NCBI RefSeq assembly: GCF_019704555.1
Contig: NZ_AP024745.1
Location: forward strand, 7,138,501-7,202,500
Direction of reading: 5' to 3'
DNA length: 64,000 nucleotides
Origin: Actinoplanes sp. L3-i22
GTDB taxonomy: Bacteria > Actinomycetota > Actinomycetes > Mycobacteriales > Micromonosporaceae
The first letter of the stretch is position 1; the number at the start of each line of letters is the position of its first letter. The notes under the pieces are model-generated. The model saw only the letters and a list, made by a program, of their open reading frames with translations, had not been told where the DNA came from and did not search any database. Of the stretch, positions 33,411 to 41,626 are shown piece after piece. The position numbers and the translations under genes were made by a program.

Positions 33411-34397
33411 TCAGCCGGGCAGCAGGACCAGCTTGCCGGTGACCTCGTCGGCCTCCATCAGCCGGTGCGCCTCGACGACGTCGGCCAGGCGAAGGACCCG
33501 GTCGACCGCCGGGCGCAGGGTGCCGGCCTCGACCGCGGCGACCACCCGCCGCAGGGCCGCCGCGCCGGCCCGGCCGGTCATCGTGCCGCTGTGGAAGGCG
33601 GTCAGCCGGGTCCCGGACGGGATCGCCGCGATCGGCTCGAAGTCCGGCAACGCCCATCCGCTCAGGGAGCCGCTCACGCACACCGTCCCGCCGCGGCGGA
33701 CCAGCCGCAGCGAGTCCGCCACGGTCCGTGCCCCGACCAGTTCGAGCACGTGGTCCGGGCCGCCGGGCCAGATCGCGTGCATCCGGCCGGCGAGCGAGCC
33801 GCCGTCGTCGATCAGGACGTGCCGGACGCCGGCCGCGGTCAGGGCCGCGGCCTTGCCGGGCTGCCGGGTGGTGGCCGCGACCTCGATCCCCTGGGCGGCG
33901 GCGAGCGCGGCGGCGGCCAGCCCGACCGACGAGGTCCCGCCCCGGATCAGCAGGCGTCCCGGCGCCTCGGGCAGGCCGAGCACGTCCAGCGAGCCGCGCG
34001 CGGTCAGGTAGGTCTCCGGCAGGGCGGCCAGCACCTCCCACGGCAGCCGGGTGCGGACCGGCATCAGCAGGGCGTTCGGCAGCAGCGCGTACTCGGCGTA
34101 GCCGCCGTCGAAGGCCCGGCCCATCTCCCCCATCACCGCGGCGACGGTCGTCCCGGCGGGCCGGTCCGGGTCGGTCGAGACCGCGACCACGCCCACGCAC
34201 TCGATGCCGAGCACCCGGGGAAACGTCACGCCCGGCGAATGGCCCTGCCGCGTGCGCAGTTCAGACCGATTGAGACCGACACCCTTCACCTGTACGAGAC
34301 TCCAGCCGTCCCGTACGTCGGGAATCTCCCGGTCTTGCATCTCCAGCACCTCCGGGCCGCCCGCCCGCACACAGACCGCCGCACGCATCGTCGTCAT
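33411..34397 (-). CDS. Zinc-independent medium-chain dehydrogenase / quinone reductase
   Basis: A 328-residue medium-chain reductase. The N-terminal GroES-like domain has GGPEVLEMQDREIPDV, NRSELRTRQGHSP and LGIECVGVV. The nucleotide fold is LLIRGGTSSVGLAAAALAAAQGIEVAATTRQPGK. The zinc-binding cysteines of alcohol dehydrogenases are absent, so it belongs to the NADPH:quinone oxidoreductase (QOR) group. It is divergent from an AraC-type regulator and is likely its target. The ATG before MTTMRAAVCVRAGG is the preferred start over a longer, arginine-rich extension. Confidence 0.87.
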   Translation of the reverse strand: MTTMRAAVCVRAGGPEVLEMQDREIPDVRDGWSLVQVKGVGLNRSELRTRQGHSPGVTFPRVLGIECVGVVAVSTDPDRPAGTTVAAVMGEMGRAFDGGYAEYALLPNALLMPVRTRLPWEVLAALPETYLTARGSLDVLGLPEAPGRLLIRGGTSSVGLAAAALAAAQGIEVAATTRQPGKAAALTAAGVRHVLIDDGGSLAGRMHAIWPGGPDHVLELVGARTVADSLRLVRRGGTVCVSGSLSGWALPDFEPIAAIPSGTRLTAFHSGTMTGRAGAAALRRVVAAVEAGTLRPAVDRVLRLADVVEAHRLMEADEVTGKLVLLPG

Positions 34398-34452
34398 GGC
34401 GGCAACTCTTCGCCGGGCCGGGTGCGGCGGGCCACCGCTAGAATGCCAACCC

Positions 34453-35235
34453 ATGCCCGTTGGCCGCCAAGCATCGGAGGACGGCCCGGTCTCGCGGATC
34501 TGGCCGTCCGGCGGCGCGCACCTGTGGCCGTCCGGCGCGATCAGCGCCGAGGACGCGCATCCGCGAGGGCACCTGGTCTACGCCGCGCGGGGCGTGCTGT
34601 CGGTGCACACCGCGCGCGGCACCTCGATCGTGCCGGCGAACCGGGTCGGGTGGACGCCGGCCGGCGTCGCGCACCGGCATCGCGCGCACGGCGAGACCGA
34701 CATGCGGATCGTGTTCCTACCGGCGTCGCTCGCCCGGCTGATGCCGGAGCGGCCGGCCGTGTTCCTGGTCTCCGGCCTGGCCCGGGAGGTGCTGCTGGCG
34801 CTGACCGGGGCGGACGAGCGCGACCGCGCGGCGACCGGCCGGCTGCGCCGGGTGCTCATCGACGAGCTGCGCGAGGCCCGGGAGCAGCCCCTTCAGCTGC
34901 CGGAGCCGCGCGACGACCGGTTGCGGGCGATCGCCCGGCGGCTCTACGACGACCCGGCGGACACCACCGCGCTGGCCGGCCTCGGGCGGTCGGCCGGCGC
35001 GAGCGCCCGGACCCTCAGCCGGCTCTTCCACGACGAGCTCGGGATGACCTTCTACGAGTGGCGGACCCAGCTGCGGATCTGCCACGCGCTGGTGCTGCTC
35101 GCCGACGGGCACGACGTGGTGCGGGTCGCCGGGGCCTGCGGCTGGGCCAACCCGAGCGCGTTCATCGCCGCGTTCACCGCGCTGGTCGGCACCACGCCCG
35201 GCCGTTACCGCAGCGGGTCGGTGGTCGCGACGTAG
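34453..35235 (+). CDS. AraC-family regulator (ligand domain of AraC_6 type)
   Basis: A 260-residue regulator. An N-terminal cupin-like sensor (HPRGHLVYAARGVLSVHTARGTSIVPANRVGWTPAGVAHRHRAHGE) is followed by two helix-turn-helix motifs: DTTALAGLGRSAGASARTLSRLFHDELGMTFYEWRTQLR and VVRVAGACGWANPSAFIAAFTALVGTTPGRYR. The cupin start and the WTPAGVAHRH signature are typical of regulators linked to dehydrogenase or efflux genes. It diverges from the quinone reductase gene. Its end overlaps the convergent methyltransferase-like gene by 31 bp. Confidence 0.9.
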   Translation: MPVGRQASEDGPVSRIWPSGGAHLWPSGAISAEDAHPRGHLVYAARGVLSVHTARGTSIVPANRVGWTPAGVAHRHRAHGETDMRIVFLPASLARLMPERPAVFLVSGLAREVLLALTGADERDRAATGRLRRVLIDELREAREQPLQLPEPRDDRLRAIARRLYDDPADTTALAGLGRSAGASARTLSRLFHDELGMTFYEWRTQLRICHALVLLADGHDVVRVAGACGWANPSAFIAAFTALVGTTPGRYRSGSVVAT

Positions 35236-35924
35236 ACGGTGTTGGCCGACCGGCCGGCGGTCAGCGGGTTGGCGAACGTGACCACGTGCGCGGCCGCGGT
35301 CGCGAAGCACTGCCGCAGCAGGGCCAGGAAACCCTCGTCGGGCGCGTCGTCGGACCACAGGCCGAACACCCCGCCCGGGTGCAGCCGGGCGGCCAGCCGG
35401 GTCAGGCCGGTGGCGGTGTAGAGGTCGGCGTGCGCCGGGTTCAGCACGTTGACCGGCGAGTGGTCGATGTCGACCAGGATCGCGTCGAAGCGCCGGTCCC
35501 GGTCGGCCGGGTCGAAGCCGGCGCCGTCGCGCAGCAGGGCGAAGAAGTCGCCGTGCAGCATCGTGGCCCGGGGGTCGGTGGTCAGCGCCCGGCCGCCGGG
35601 GATCAGGTCCTCGCGGTGCCAGTCGATCACCGGTTCCAGGGCCTCGACCACGGTCAGCGACCGGGCCCGCGGGTCGGCGAGCACCGTGTGCGCGGTGTAG
35701 CCGAGGCCCAGGCCGCCGACGACCACGTCGCAGGGACGGTCCGGCAGGGCGCCCAGGCCGAGCCGGGCCAGCTCCTCCTCGGCGACGGTGAACATGCTGG
35801 ACATCAGGTACTCGTCGCCGAGCTTGACCTCGTACACGTCGGTTTTCGTCATCGGCTCCAGGCGCCGGCGCAGGCTGATCTCGCCGATGTGGGTCGAGGC
35901 GAAGCCGAGTTCGGCGAATCGCAT
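35205..35924 (-). CDS. Spermidine-synthase-like SAM/dcSAM-fold protein
   Basis: A 239-residue Rossmann protein resembling SpeE-type spermidine synthases: VVVGGLGLGYTAHTVLADPRARSLTVVEALEPVIDWHRE (cofactor loop and acidic ligand), then DPRATMLHGDFFALL, RFDAILVDIDHSPVNVLNP, HPGGVFGLWSDDAPDEGFLALL. Length and loop order match the actinobacterial branch annotated as spermidine synthase-like, which often lacks polyamine activity. There is no SpeD or other polyamine gene here, so methyl or aminopropyl transfer cannot be chosen. It converges on and overlaps the AraC gene. Confidence 0.75.
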   Translation of the reverse strand: MRFAELGFASTHIGEISLRRRLEPMTKTDVYEVKLGDEYLMSSMFTVAEEELARLGLGALPDRPCDVVVGGLGLGYTAHTVLADPRARSLTVVEALEPVIDWHREDLIPGGRALTTDPRATMLHGDFFALLRDGAGFDPADRDRRFDAILVDIDHSPVNVLNPAHADLYTATGLTRLAARLHPGGVFGLWSDDAPDEGFLALLRQCFATAAAHVVTFANPLTAGRSANTVYVATTDPLR

Positions 35925-36067
35925 GGGTGTCCTTCCGGGGCGGTGGATCGCGCCGGCTGGCCGATGATGCGCGACGCCGCCGACCCTAGTCGTGCCGGGG
36001 CGCCGCGCATCCTCCGCCCGCCGGGTGATCCTCCGATCCGGGGACGGCAGGTGCCCAGGGACGACCG

Positions 36068-36892
36068 CTATCGGGGACGGTGCCAGCGCAGCCAGCCGGC
36101 CTGGCCGCCGTCGAGCAGCACGTCGGTCCCGGTCAGGTAGAGCGAGTCCGGACCGGTCAGGAACGCGACCACCTCGGCCAGCTCGCCCGGGGTGCCGGGC
36201 CGGCCGATGCCGCAGGCGTCCAGAGTGGCCAGCATGTGCGCGCCGGACTCGCCGTCCTGCTCGGCCCGGGCCATCGGGGTGGCGATGACGCCGGGGCTGA
36301 CCGTGTTGATCCGGGCGCCGCGCCGGTTGTAGGCCAGCGCGGCGGCCTGCACCCGGACCTGGTTGGCGCGTTTGGCCAGGATGTACGCCTGCACCGGCGG
36401 CGCGTCGGCGGCCGCCGCGACCACGTCCAGGGCGAGCAGGTCCGCGGCCGGCGCGGTGGCCAGGCCCCGCTCCTGGTCCTCGGTCAGCCGGGCGACGTGC
36501 CCGGCCATGCTGGCGACGCAGACCACCGCGGTGCCCCGGGTCGCCACCGGCTCGAACGCGTCGATGACGTGGGCGGTGCCGAGCAGGTCCACGTCCAGGA
36601 TCGTGCGGACGGTCGAGGTGGCCGCCGAGACGCCGGCGGTGTGCACGACCGCCGCCAGCCGGCCGGTGCCGGCCGCGGTCTCGGCCAGCGTCGCCACCGA
36701 CCGGGCGTCGGAGACGTCGGTGAGCTGCCCGGTCGCGGCGTAGCCGGCGGCGCGCAGGTCGCCGACGGCCCGGTCCAGGGCGGCCGGGGCCGCGTCGGCC
36801 AGCAGGATCGTGCGCCCGCCGCCGAGGCGCCGGGCCACGGCCAGGCCCATGCCGCCGGCTCCGGTGATGACGACGACGTCCGGCCCGGTCAT
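36068..36892 (-). CDS. Short-chain dehydrogenase/reductase of the P450 operon
   Basis: A 274-residue classical SDR. It has an ITGAGGMGLAVARRLG cofactor loop, LTDVSDA, VVHTAGVSA, CVASMAG (Ser), YILAKRANQ (Tyr/Lys), and INTVSPGVIATPM, with the C-terminal GTDVLLDGGQAGW. It oxidises or reduces alcohols or ketones using NAD(P). It is the last gene of the P450 operon, coupled to the reductase by an ATGA overlap, so it probably oxidises the hydroxyl made by the P450. The substrate is unknown; terpenoids and steroids are typical for such sets. Confidence 0.85.
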   Translation of the reverse strand: MTGPDVVVITGAGGMGLAVARRLGGGRTILLADAAPAALDRAVGDLRAAGYAATGQLTDVSDARSVATLAETAAGTGRLAAVVHTAGVSAATSTVRTILDVDLLGTAHVIDAFEPVATRGTAVVCVASMAGHVARLTEDQERGLATAPAADLLALDVVAAAADAPPVQAYILAKRANQVRVQAAALAYNRRGARINTVSPGVIATPMARAEQDGESGAHMLATLDACGIGRPGTPGELAEVVAFLTGPDSLYLTGTDVLLDGGQAGWLRWHRPR

Positions 36893-38034
36893 GACTCCTC
36901 CTGGGTGAGCAGGGCCTGCCGCCACGGGCGCAGGGCCTTGGGTGGCAGGCCGGCGGCGAGCACGCCGACCAACCGGCCGGCTCTGCGGTACGTGGCCAGG
37001 AACCGCCGCTCGCCGAGGTCGCCCTCGGTGATCTCGACGGTGTCGTGGCCGCGCAGGTAGCCGTACGCGTGGATCTTCAGGTCGTACTGGTCGGACCAGA
37101 AGTAGGGCACCGGCGCGAACGGCTTGCCGGCGCCCGGGTGCAGCAGGTTGCGGGCGGCGGCCAGGCCCTGCTCGGCGGCGTTGGTACGGTGCTCGATCCG
37201 CATCGCGACGCCGTAGCGCGGGTTGTGCCAGCGGGCCACGTCGCCGGCGGCGTAGACGTCCGGCGCGGCCCGGCTGTACTCGTCGCAGATCAGCCCGTCG
37301 TCGACCGGCAGGCCGCTGCTCTCGAGCCATTCGGTGTTGGGCCGCGAGCCGATCGCGACCAGCACCTCGTCGGCGGTCACCCGCTCGCCGCCGGCCAGCT
37401 GCACGCCGTCGCCGGTGATCGCCGTGACGGCGACGCCGGTCCGCAGGTCGACGCCGTGCTCGGTGTGCGCCGCGGACAGCACCCGGCCGACCCGCTCGCC
37501 GACCGCGTGGGCGAGCGGGACCGGGGCCGGTTCCAGCAGGACGACCTCGCAGCCCAGGCCGCGGGCCACGGCGGCGCACTCGGCGCCGAGGAAGCCGGCG
37601 CCGACCACGGCCAGGCGCACGCCCGGGGCGAGCCGTTCGCGCAGGGCGAGCGCGTCGGTCACCCGGCGCAGCACGTGTCCGCCGTCGCCGGCCAGGCGGC
37701 GGGGCCGGACGCCGGTGGCGACGATCAGCCCGTCGTAGGGGACCTCGGTGCCGTCGCCGAGCCGGACGATCCGGGCCGCCGGGTCCAGCCCGACGGCCCG
37801 CACGCCGAGGCGCAGGTCCAGCCGCAGGGCGGTGAGCTGGTCCAGGGTGCGCAGGGCGAGCCGCTCGGCGGCCCACTCACCGGCGAGGATCTGTTTGGAG
37901 AGCGGCGGACGGTCGTACGGTAATTCGATCTCCTCGCCGATCAGGGTGAGCGACGCGTCGTAGCCCTCCCGGCGCAGGGTTTCGGCGGCCGAGAGGCCGG
38001 CCGCCGACGCGCCCACCACGACGATCCGTCTCAC
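36889..38034 (-). CDS. Ferredoxin reductase (FAD/NAD-dependent)
   Basis: A 381-residue flavoprotein of the rhodocoxin/putidaredoxin reductase type. The FAD motif is IVVVGASAAGLSAAETLRREGYDASLTLIGEE, then LPYDRPPLSKQIL, the NAD motif VRLAVVGAGFLGAECAAVARGLGCEVVLLE, and the second FAD motif DVYAAGDVARW. A reductase C-terminal domain ends in the PPKALRPWRQAL region. It passes electrons from NADH to the small ferredoxin encoded just upstream, whose stop overlaps its GTG start (GTGA). The longer frame upstream is the shadow of the ferredoxin gene. Confidence 0.92.
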   Translation of the reverse strand: MRRIVVVGASAAGLSAAETLRREGYDASLTLIGEEIELPYDRPPLSKQILAGEWAAERLALRTLDQLTALRLDLRLGVRAVGLDPAARIVRLGDGTEVPYDGLIVATGVRPRRLAGDGGHVLRRVTDALALRERLAPGVRLAVVGAGFLGAECAAVARGLGCEVVLLEPAPVPLAHAVGERVGRVLSAAHTEHGVDLRTGVAVTAITGDGVQLAGGERVTADEVLVAIGSRPNTEWLESSGLPVDDGLICDEYSRAAPDVYAAGDVARWHNPRYGVAMRIEHRTNAAEQGLAAARNLLHPGAGKPFAPVPYFWSDQYDLKIHAYGYLRGHDTVEITEGDLGERRFLATYRRAGRLVGVLAAGLPPKALRPWRQALLTQEES

Positions 38035-38228
38035 GGCTCGACCAGGCGGATCGCCGCGGCCGGGCAGACCGCGGCGGCCTCGCGGACCTCGGCGGCGTGC
38101 TCCGGGCCGGGCTCGGCGTCCAGCACGATCGCGACGCCGTCCTCGTCGCGCTGGTCGAAGACGTCCGGGGCGATCATCGCGCACTGTCCGGCCGCGACAC
38201 ACTTCGGTTCGTCGAACTCGACTCGCAT
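38031..38228 (-). CDS. [3Fe-4S]-type ferredoxin
   Basis: A 65-residue ferredoxin that is the natural electron carrier of actinobacterial P450s. Cysteines at about 10, 16 and 54 in KCVAAGQCAMIAPDVFDQ and AAVCPAAAI give a three-cysteine pattern with Ala/Gly at the fourth position, which predicts a [3Fe-4S] cluster. It is preceded by GGGAG, 11 bp behind the P450 stop, and overlaps the reductase start. Its size is normal for the family. Confidence 0.93.
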   Translation of the reverse strand: MRVEFDEPKCVAAGQCAMIAPDVFDQRDEDGVAIVLDAEPGPEHAAEVREAAAVCPAAAIRLVEP

Positions 38229-38239
38229 GATCGTCTCCC

Positions 38240-39457
38240 TTACCAGGTGACCGGAAGTGACTTGAGGCCGTAGGCGACGCCCTCCATCGCGAACGGCACC
38301 TCCTCGAACGGCACGGCCAGGGCCAGCGTGGGGATCCGCCGGTAGAGGGTGCCGTACGCGACCTGCAGCTCGACCCGGGCCAATGACTGGCCGAGGCACT
38401 GGTGCGGGCCGTAGCCGAACGCGTGGTGCGAGCGGGCCGGCCGGGTCAGGTCGAGCCGTTCGCCGTCCGGGAACTCGCGCTCGTCGTAGTTCGCCCCGGC
38501 CAGCTCGAAGATGATCCCGTCGCCGGCCCGGATCGTGGTGCCGCGCAGCTCGATGTCCTCGTCGGCGATCCGCCGGATCCCGGAGTGCACGATGGTCAGG
38601 TAGCGCAGCAGCTCCTCGACCGCGTTCGCGACGAACTTCGGGTCGTCGCTCCGCTCGCGCAGCAGGGCCAGTTGCTCCGGCTCGCGCAGCAGCGCCAGGG
38701 TGGCCAGGGAGATCATGCTGGCGCTGGTCTCGTGGCCGGCGATCAGGATCGCCGAGCTCATGATGACCGCCTCCTCGAAGGTCATCTCACCGGCTTTGAC
38801 CCGGCCGCCCATCTCGGACATCACGTCGTCGGCCGGCTCGGCCATCTTCTTCTGCAACAGCGCCGCGAGGTAGCCGCCGAGCGCCCGGCTGGCCGCCTGC
38901 GTCTGCTCGGCGGTCGACTCGTGGCTGATCGCCGCGGTGCTGTTGGCCTGGAAGAACTCGTGGTCCTCGTACGGCGCGCCGAGGATCCGGGTGATCACCA
39001 GTGTCGGCACCGGCAGGCCGATCGCTCGTACCAAATCGGCGGGTTTAGGTCCTTCGAGCATGTCGTCGACCAGGCTGTCGAACGTCTCCTGGATCCGCGG
39101 GCGCAGCGCCTCGACGCGTTTGACCATGAACGGGCCGTTGACGGTACGGCGTAGCCGGGTGTGCTCCGGCGGATCGGTGTTGGTGATCAGATCCGGGTGG
39201 TGCGGCGCCCCCGCGGCCCGGCCCCGGGTCATGTGCGGGTACCCGGCGCGCTTCTCGTCGATGCTGATCCGCGGGTCGTTGAGCAGCGCGCGCTGGTCGG
39301 CGTGCCGGGTGACGAACCACGGCGTGCTGCCGTCCCAGATCCGCACCTTGCCGATCCCGTCCGCCCTGGTCATCGCGCGGATGACCGGGGCCGGCGCGAA
39401 CGGGCAGCGGGACTCGCGGACGGCCGGGTACTCGGGTACGTCGACGGTGTCTGACAT
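38240..39457 (-). CDS. Cytochrome P450
   Basis: A 405-residue bacterial class I P450. The I-helix oxygen-binding motif is AGHETSAS, the K-helix ExxR is EELLR, and the heme loop FGYGPHQCLGQSLARVE contains the ligand cysteine. Length and the N-terminal PFAPAPVIRAM suggest a CYP105/CYP107-like branch, but the family cannot be assigned by eye. It starts the P450-ferredoxin-reductase-SDR operon, a self-sufficient hydroxylation/oxidation set. A GAGGAG ribosome-binding site lies 5 bases from the ATG. Two CCGGACAA direct repeats lie in the promoter region (near 39520). The native substrate is unknown; no biosynthetic core gene is nearby. Confidence 0.95.
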   Translation of the reverse strand: MSDTVDVPEYPAVRESRCPFAPAPVIRAMTRADGIGKVRIWDGSTPWFVTRHADQRALLNDPRISIDEKRAGYPHMTRGRAAGAPHHPDLITNTDPPEHTRLRRTVNGPFMVKRVEALRPRIQETFDSLVDDMLEGPKPADLVRAIGLPVPTLVITRILGAPYEDHEFFQANSTAAISHESTAEQTQAASRALGGYLAALLQKKMAEPADDVMSEMGGRVKAGEMTFEEAVIMSSAILIAGHETSASMISLATLALLREPEQLALLRERSDDPKFVANAVEELLRYLTIVHSGIRRIADEDIELRGTTIRAGDGIIFELAGANYDEREFPDGERLDLTRPARSHHAFGYGPHQCLGQSLARVELQVAYGTLYRRIPTLALAVPFEEVPFAMEGVAYGLKSLPVTW

Positions 39458-39546
39458 GGGTCTCCTCGGGCTGTGCCTGCGCCACGAAAACTGCTGAAAA
39501 CCATGCAAACAAAGCTTCCGGACAAAACCCGGACAACGGTACGGCC

Positions 39547-40224
39547 TCAGCGGCCGAACCCGAGCCGATAGCCCAGCCCCCGATGCGTGAAGATCAGCGC
39601 CGGCCCGCTCCGGTCCACCTTGCGCCGCAGCCGGGACACCAGCCGGTCCACGGTGGCGTCGGCGCGCGGCTCGTCCCAGACCTGCCGGGCCAGTTGCCCC
39701 TTGGACAGCACCCGGCCCGCGTTGCGCAGCAGATGCCGCAGCAGCCGGTACTCGGCCGGGGTCAGCTCCAGGGCCCGCCCGCCGCGCCAGCCCTGCCGGG
39801 TGGCCCCGTCGAGCAGTAGGTCGCCGTGCCGCAGCACGTCCGCCGGGCCGCGGTCGCGCAGCAGGACCTGGGCGCGGGCCAGCAGTTCCGGGCCGCGCCA
39901 CGGCTTGGTGACGTAGTCCTCCACCCGGGTGCCGAGCACCGGCACCAGCTCGCCGAGGAACTCGCAGGCGGTCACGCAGAGCACCGGCGGGCGCGCCGGG
40001 AACGCCGAGCGCTGGCGGCCCAGCCGGGCCAGATCCGGCGTGTCCCGGTCGACCACGACCAGATCGATCACCCGCTCGTCGAGGACCCGGACCGCCGCCG
40101 CGCCGGTGGCGAGCGCGGTGACCCGGTAGCCGCCGCCGGTCAGGTCCGCGACCAGCTCGGCCCGCAGGTCCGGCTCCGGCGCCACGACCAGCACGTCCGG
40201 CTCCGCCATCGCTGGGAAGGACAC
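39547..40224 (-). CDS. Orphan OmpR-type response regulator
   Basis: A 225-residue regulator. The receiver is divergent: DVLVVAPEPDLRAELV replaces the usual acidic pair, the acceptor Asp is in DLVVVDRDTPDL, and lysine is in DYVTKPWRG. The C-terminal winged helix is canonical: LELTPAEYRLLRHLLRNAGRVLSKGQLARQVWDEPRADATVDRLVSRLRRKVD with the wing FTHRGLGYRLG. There is no kinase next to it. The weak acidic pocket hints at altered phosphorylation. The GTG start is favoured by an upstream GAGG; an ATG five codons later is possible. Confidence 0.82.
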   Translation of the reverse strand: MSFPAMAEPDVLVVAPEPDLRAELVADLTGGGYRVTALATGAAAVRVLDERVIDLVVVDRDTPDLARLGRQRSAFPARPPVLCVTACEFLGELVPVLGTRVEDYVTKPWRGPELLARAQVLLRDRGPADVLRHGDLLLDGATRQGWRGGRALELTPAEYRLLRHLLRNAGRVLSKGQLARQVWDEPRADATVDRLVSRLRRKVDRSGPALIFTHRGLGYRLGFGR

Positions 40225-40519
40225 CCCGTCACCTCACTCCGGCCGCGACCCGTCCCCCGGCCGGCACCCGGTCGGCATCGGGGTATGTCGATACCATCAT
40301 CCCCGTCACTCTTCGGCGCCGCCCGCCGCGGGTGGTCCGCGGGTAGACTGGGCCCGCGACTGACCGTAGCGCCGTGTCACGGCGTACGCCGCACCGGCCT
40401 TTTGCCGTCGGTCATCCGGTCCTCCTTCATCGCTTCCGGCCCCAGACCCGGCCTGGTGTTCCCGCCGTTTCTGCTCCCGGGCCATCGCACGCCCCCTTAT
40501 CTGAAGGCAGACCACACAC
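40225..40519. other. Divergent intergenic region
   Basis: Roughly 295 bp without a credible gene. A short palindrome GGTAT-GTCG-ATACC lies at 40282-40295. Small open frames on both strands look like composition shadows. No clear ribosome-binding site precedes the glycosyltransferase ATG. Confidence 0.4.
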
Positions 40520-41626
40520 ATGGCCACGCGTTACGGATTCCTCAGCACGCACCCGCCGACCTTCTGCGGCCTCGCCAGCTTCAACGCCGCCCTGGCCGCC
40601 GGGCTGCCCGACACCGGCGTGGTCCGCGTCGTCGAGCCCGGCGACACCAGCCCGGCCGGCCCCGAGGTGACGCACACCTGGGCGACCCGCGCCGAGGGCG
40701 GCTGGCGCGCCGCCGCCGACGCGCTGAACAGCTTCGACGTGGCGATCATCCAGCACGAGTACGGTATCTACCCGGGCGCCGACGGCGCGGACGTGCTGCG
40801 GCTGATGCGGCGGCTGTCCACGCCCAGCATCGTCGTGCTGCACACCGTGCTCAGCCGGCCGACGCCGCGGCAGAAGTCGCTGCTGGAGCAGATCGTCGCG
40901 GTCGCCGGGGCCGCGGTCACGATGACCGCCACCGCCCACGAGCGGCTGCTGGCCGGGTACTCCGTCGACCCGGCCAAGGTGTCGATCATCCCGCACGGCG
41001 CCGCCGAGCACACCGCGGAACCGGCCGCCCGCACGGCGCGGCCGCACATGCTGACCTGGGGTCTGCTCGGGCCGGGCAAGGGCATCGAGTGGGCCATCCG
41101 GGCGATGGCCCACCTGGGCAAGCTCGACCCGGTCTACACCGTCGCCGGGCGCACCCATCCCAAGGTGCTGGAGCGGCACGGCGAGACGTACCGGGCCGGC
41201 CTGCACCAGCTCGCCGCCCAGCTCGGGCTGGCGCAGTCGGTGCGCTTCGAGGCGGACTACCTCGACCCGGCCACGCTCAGCGGCCTGATCCGCTCGGCCG
41301 ACGTGGTGGTGCTGCCGTACGACTCGGTCGAGCAGGTGACCTCCGGCGTGCTGATCGAGGCGGTCGCCGCCGGAGTCCCGGTGGTCGCCACCGCGTTCCC
41401 GCACGCGGTCGAGCTGCTCAGCGACGGGACCGGCCTGGTCGTGCCGCACCAGAACCCGCGCGCGCTCTCCGTCGCGCTGCGCAAGGTGCTGTCCCGGCCC
41501 ACCCCGGCCGCCGAGCGCCCGGACGGCACCGTGCCGCGCTGGCCCGCCGTGACCGCCCGCTACGAGGCCCTGGCCGCCCGCCTGATCGCCGCGCGGACCC
41601 CGGTCCCGGTCGGCGCGCCCGCGTGA
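40520..41626 (+). CDS. GT4-type glycosyltransferase
   Basis: A 368-residue GT-B fold enzyme. It has an N-terminal acceptor domain (YGFLSTHPPTFCGLASFNAALAAGLP, VAIIQHEYGIYPG), a hinge, and a C-terminal donor domain with LTWGLLGPGKGIEWAIRAM and the GT4 motif PYDSVEQVTSGVLIEAVAAGVPVVATAFPHAVELL (the E of SGVLIEA contacts the nucleotide-sugar). It is translationally coupled to the next gene (GTGA), a likely partner in making or degrading an oligosaccharide. The donor and acceptor are unknown. Confidence 0.88.
   Translation: MATRYGFLSTHPPTFCGLASFNAALAAGLPDTGVVRVVEPGDTSPAGPEVTHTWATRAEGGWRAAADALNSFDVAIIQHEYGIYPGADGADVLRLMRRLSTPSIVVLHTVLSRPTPRQKSLLEQIVAVAGAAVTMTATAHERLLAGYSVDPAKVSIIPHGAAEHTAEPAARTARPHMLTWGLLGPGKGIEWAIRAMAHLGKLDPVYTVAGRTHPKVLERHGETYRAGLHQLAAQLGLAQSVRFEADYLDPATLSGLIRSADVVVLPYDSVEQVTSGVLIEAVAAGVPVVATAFPHAVELLSDGTGLVVPHQNPRALSVALRKVLSRPTPAAERPDGTVPRWPAVTARYEALAARLIAARTPVPVGAPA

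Noticed and set aside
36068..39457. Secondary-metabolite cluster
   Set aside because: Only tailoring-type oxidation genes are present; no synthase, NRPS, PKS or terpene cyclase lies within the window.
40306..40670. Small frames in the gap upstream of the glycosyltransferase
   Set aside because: Composition typical of non-coding shadow frames; overlap the start of the real gene; no ribosome-binding site.
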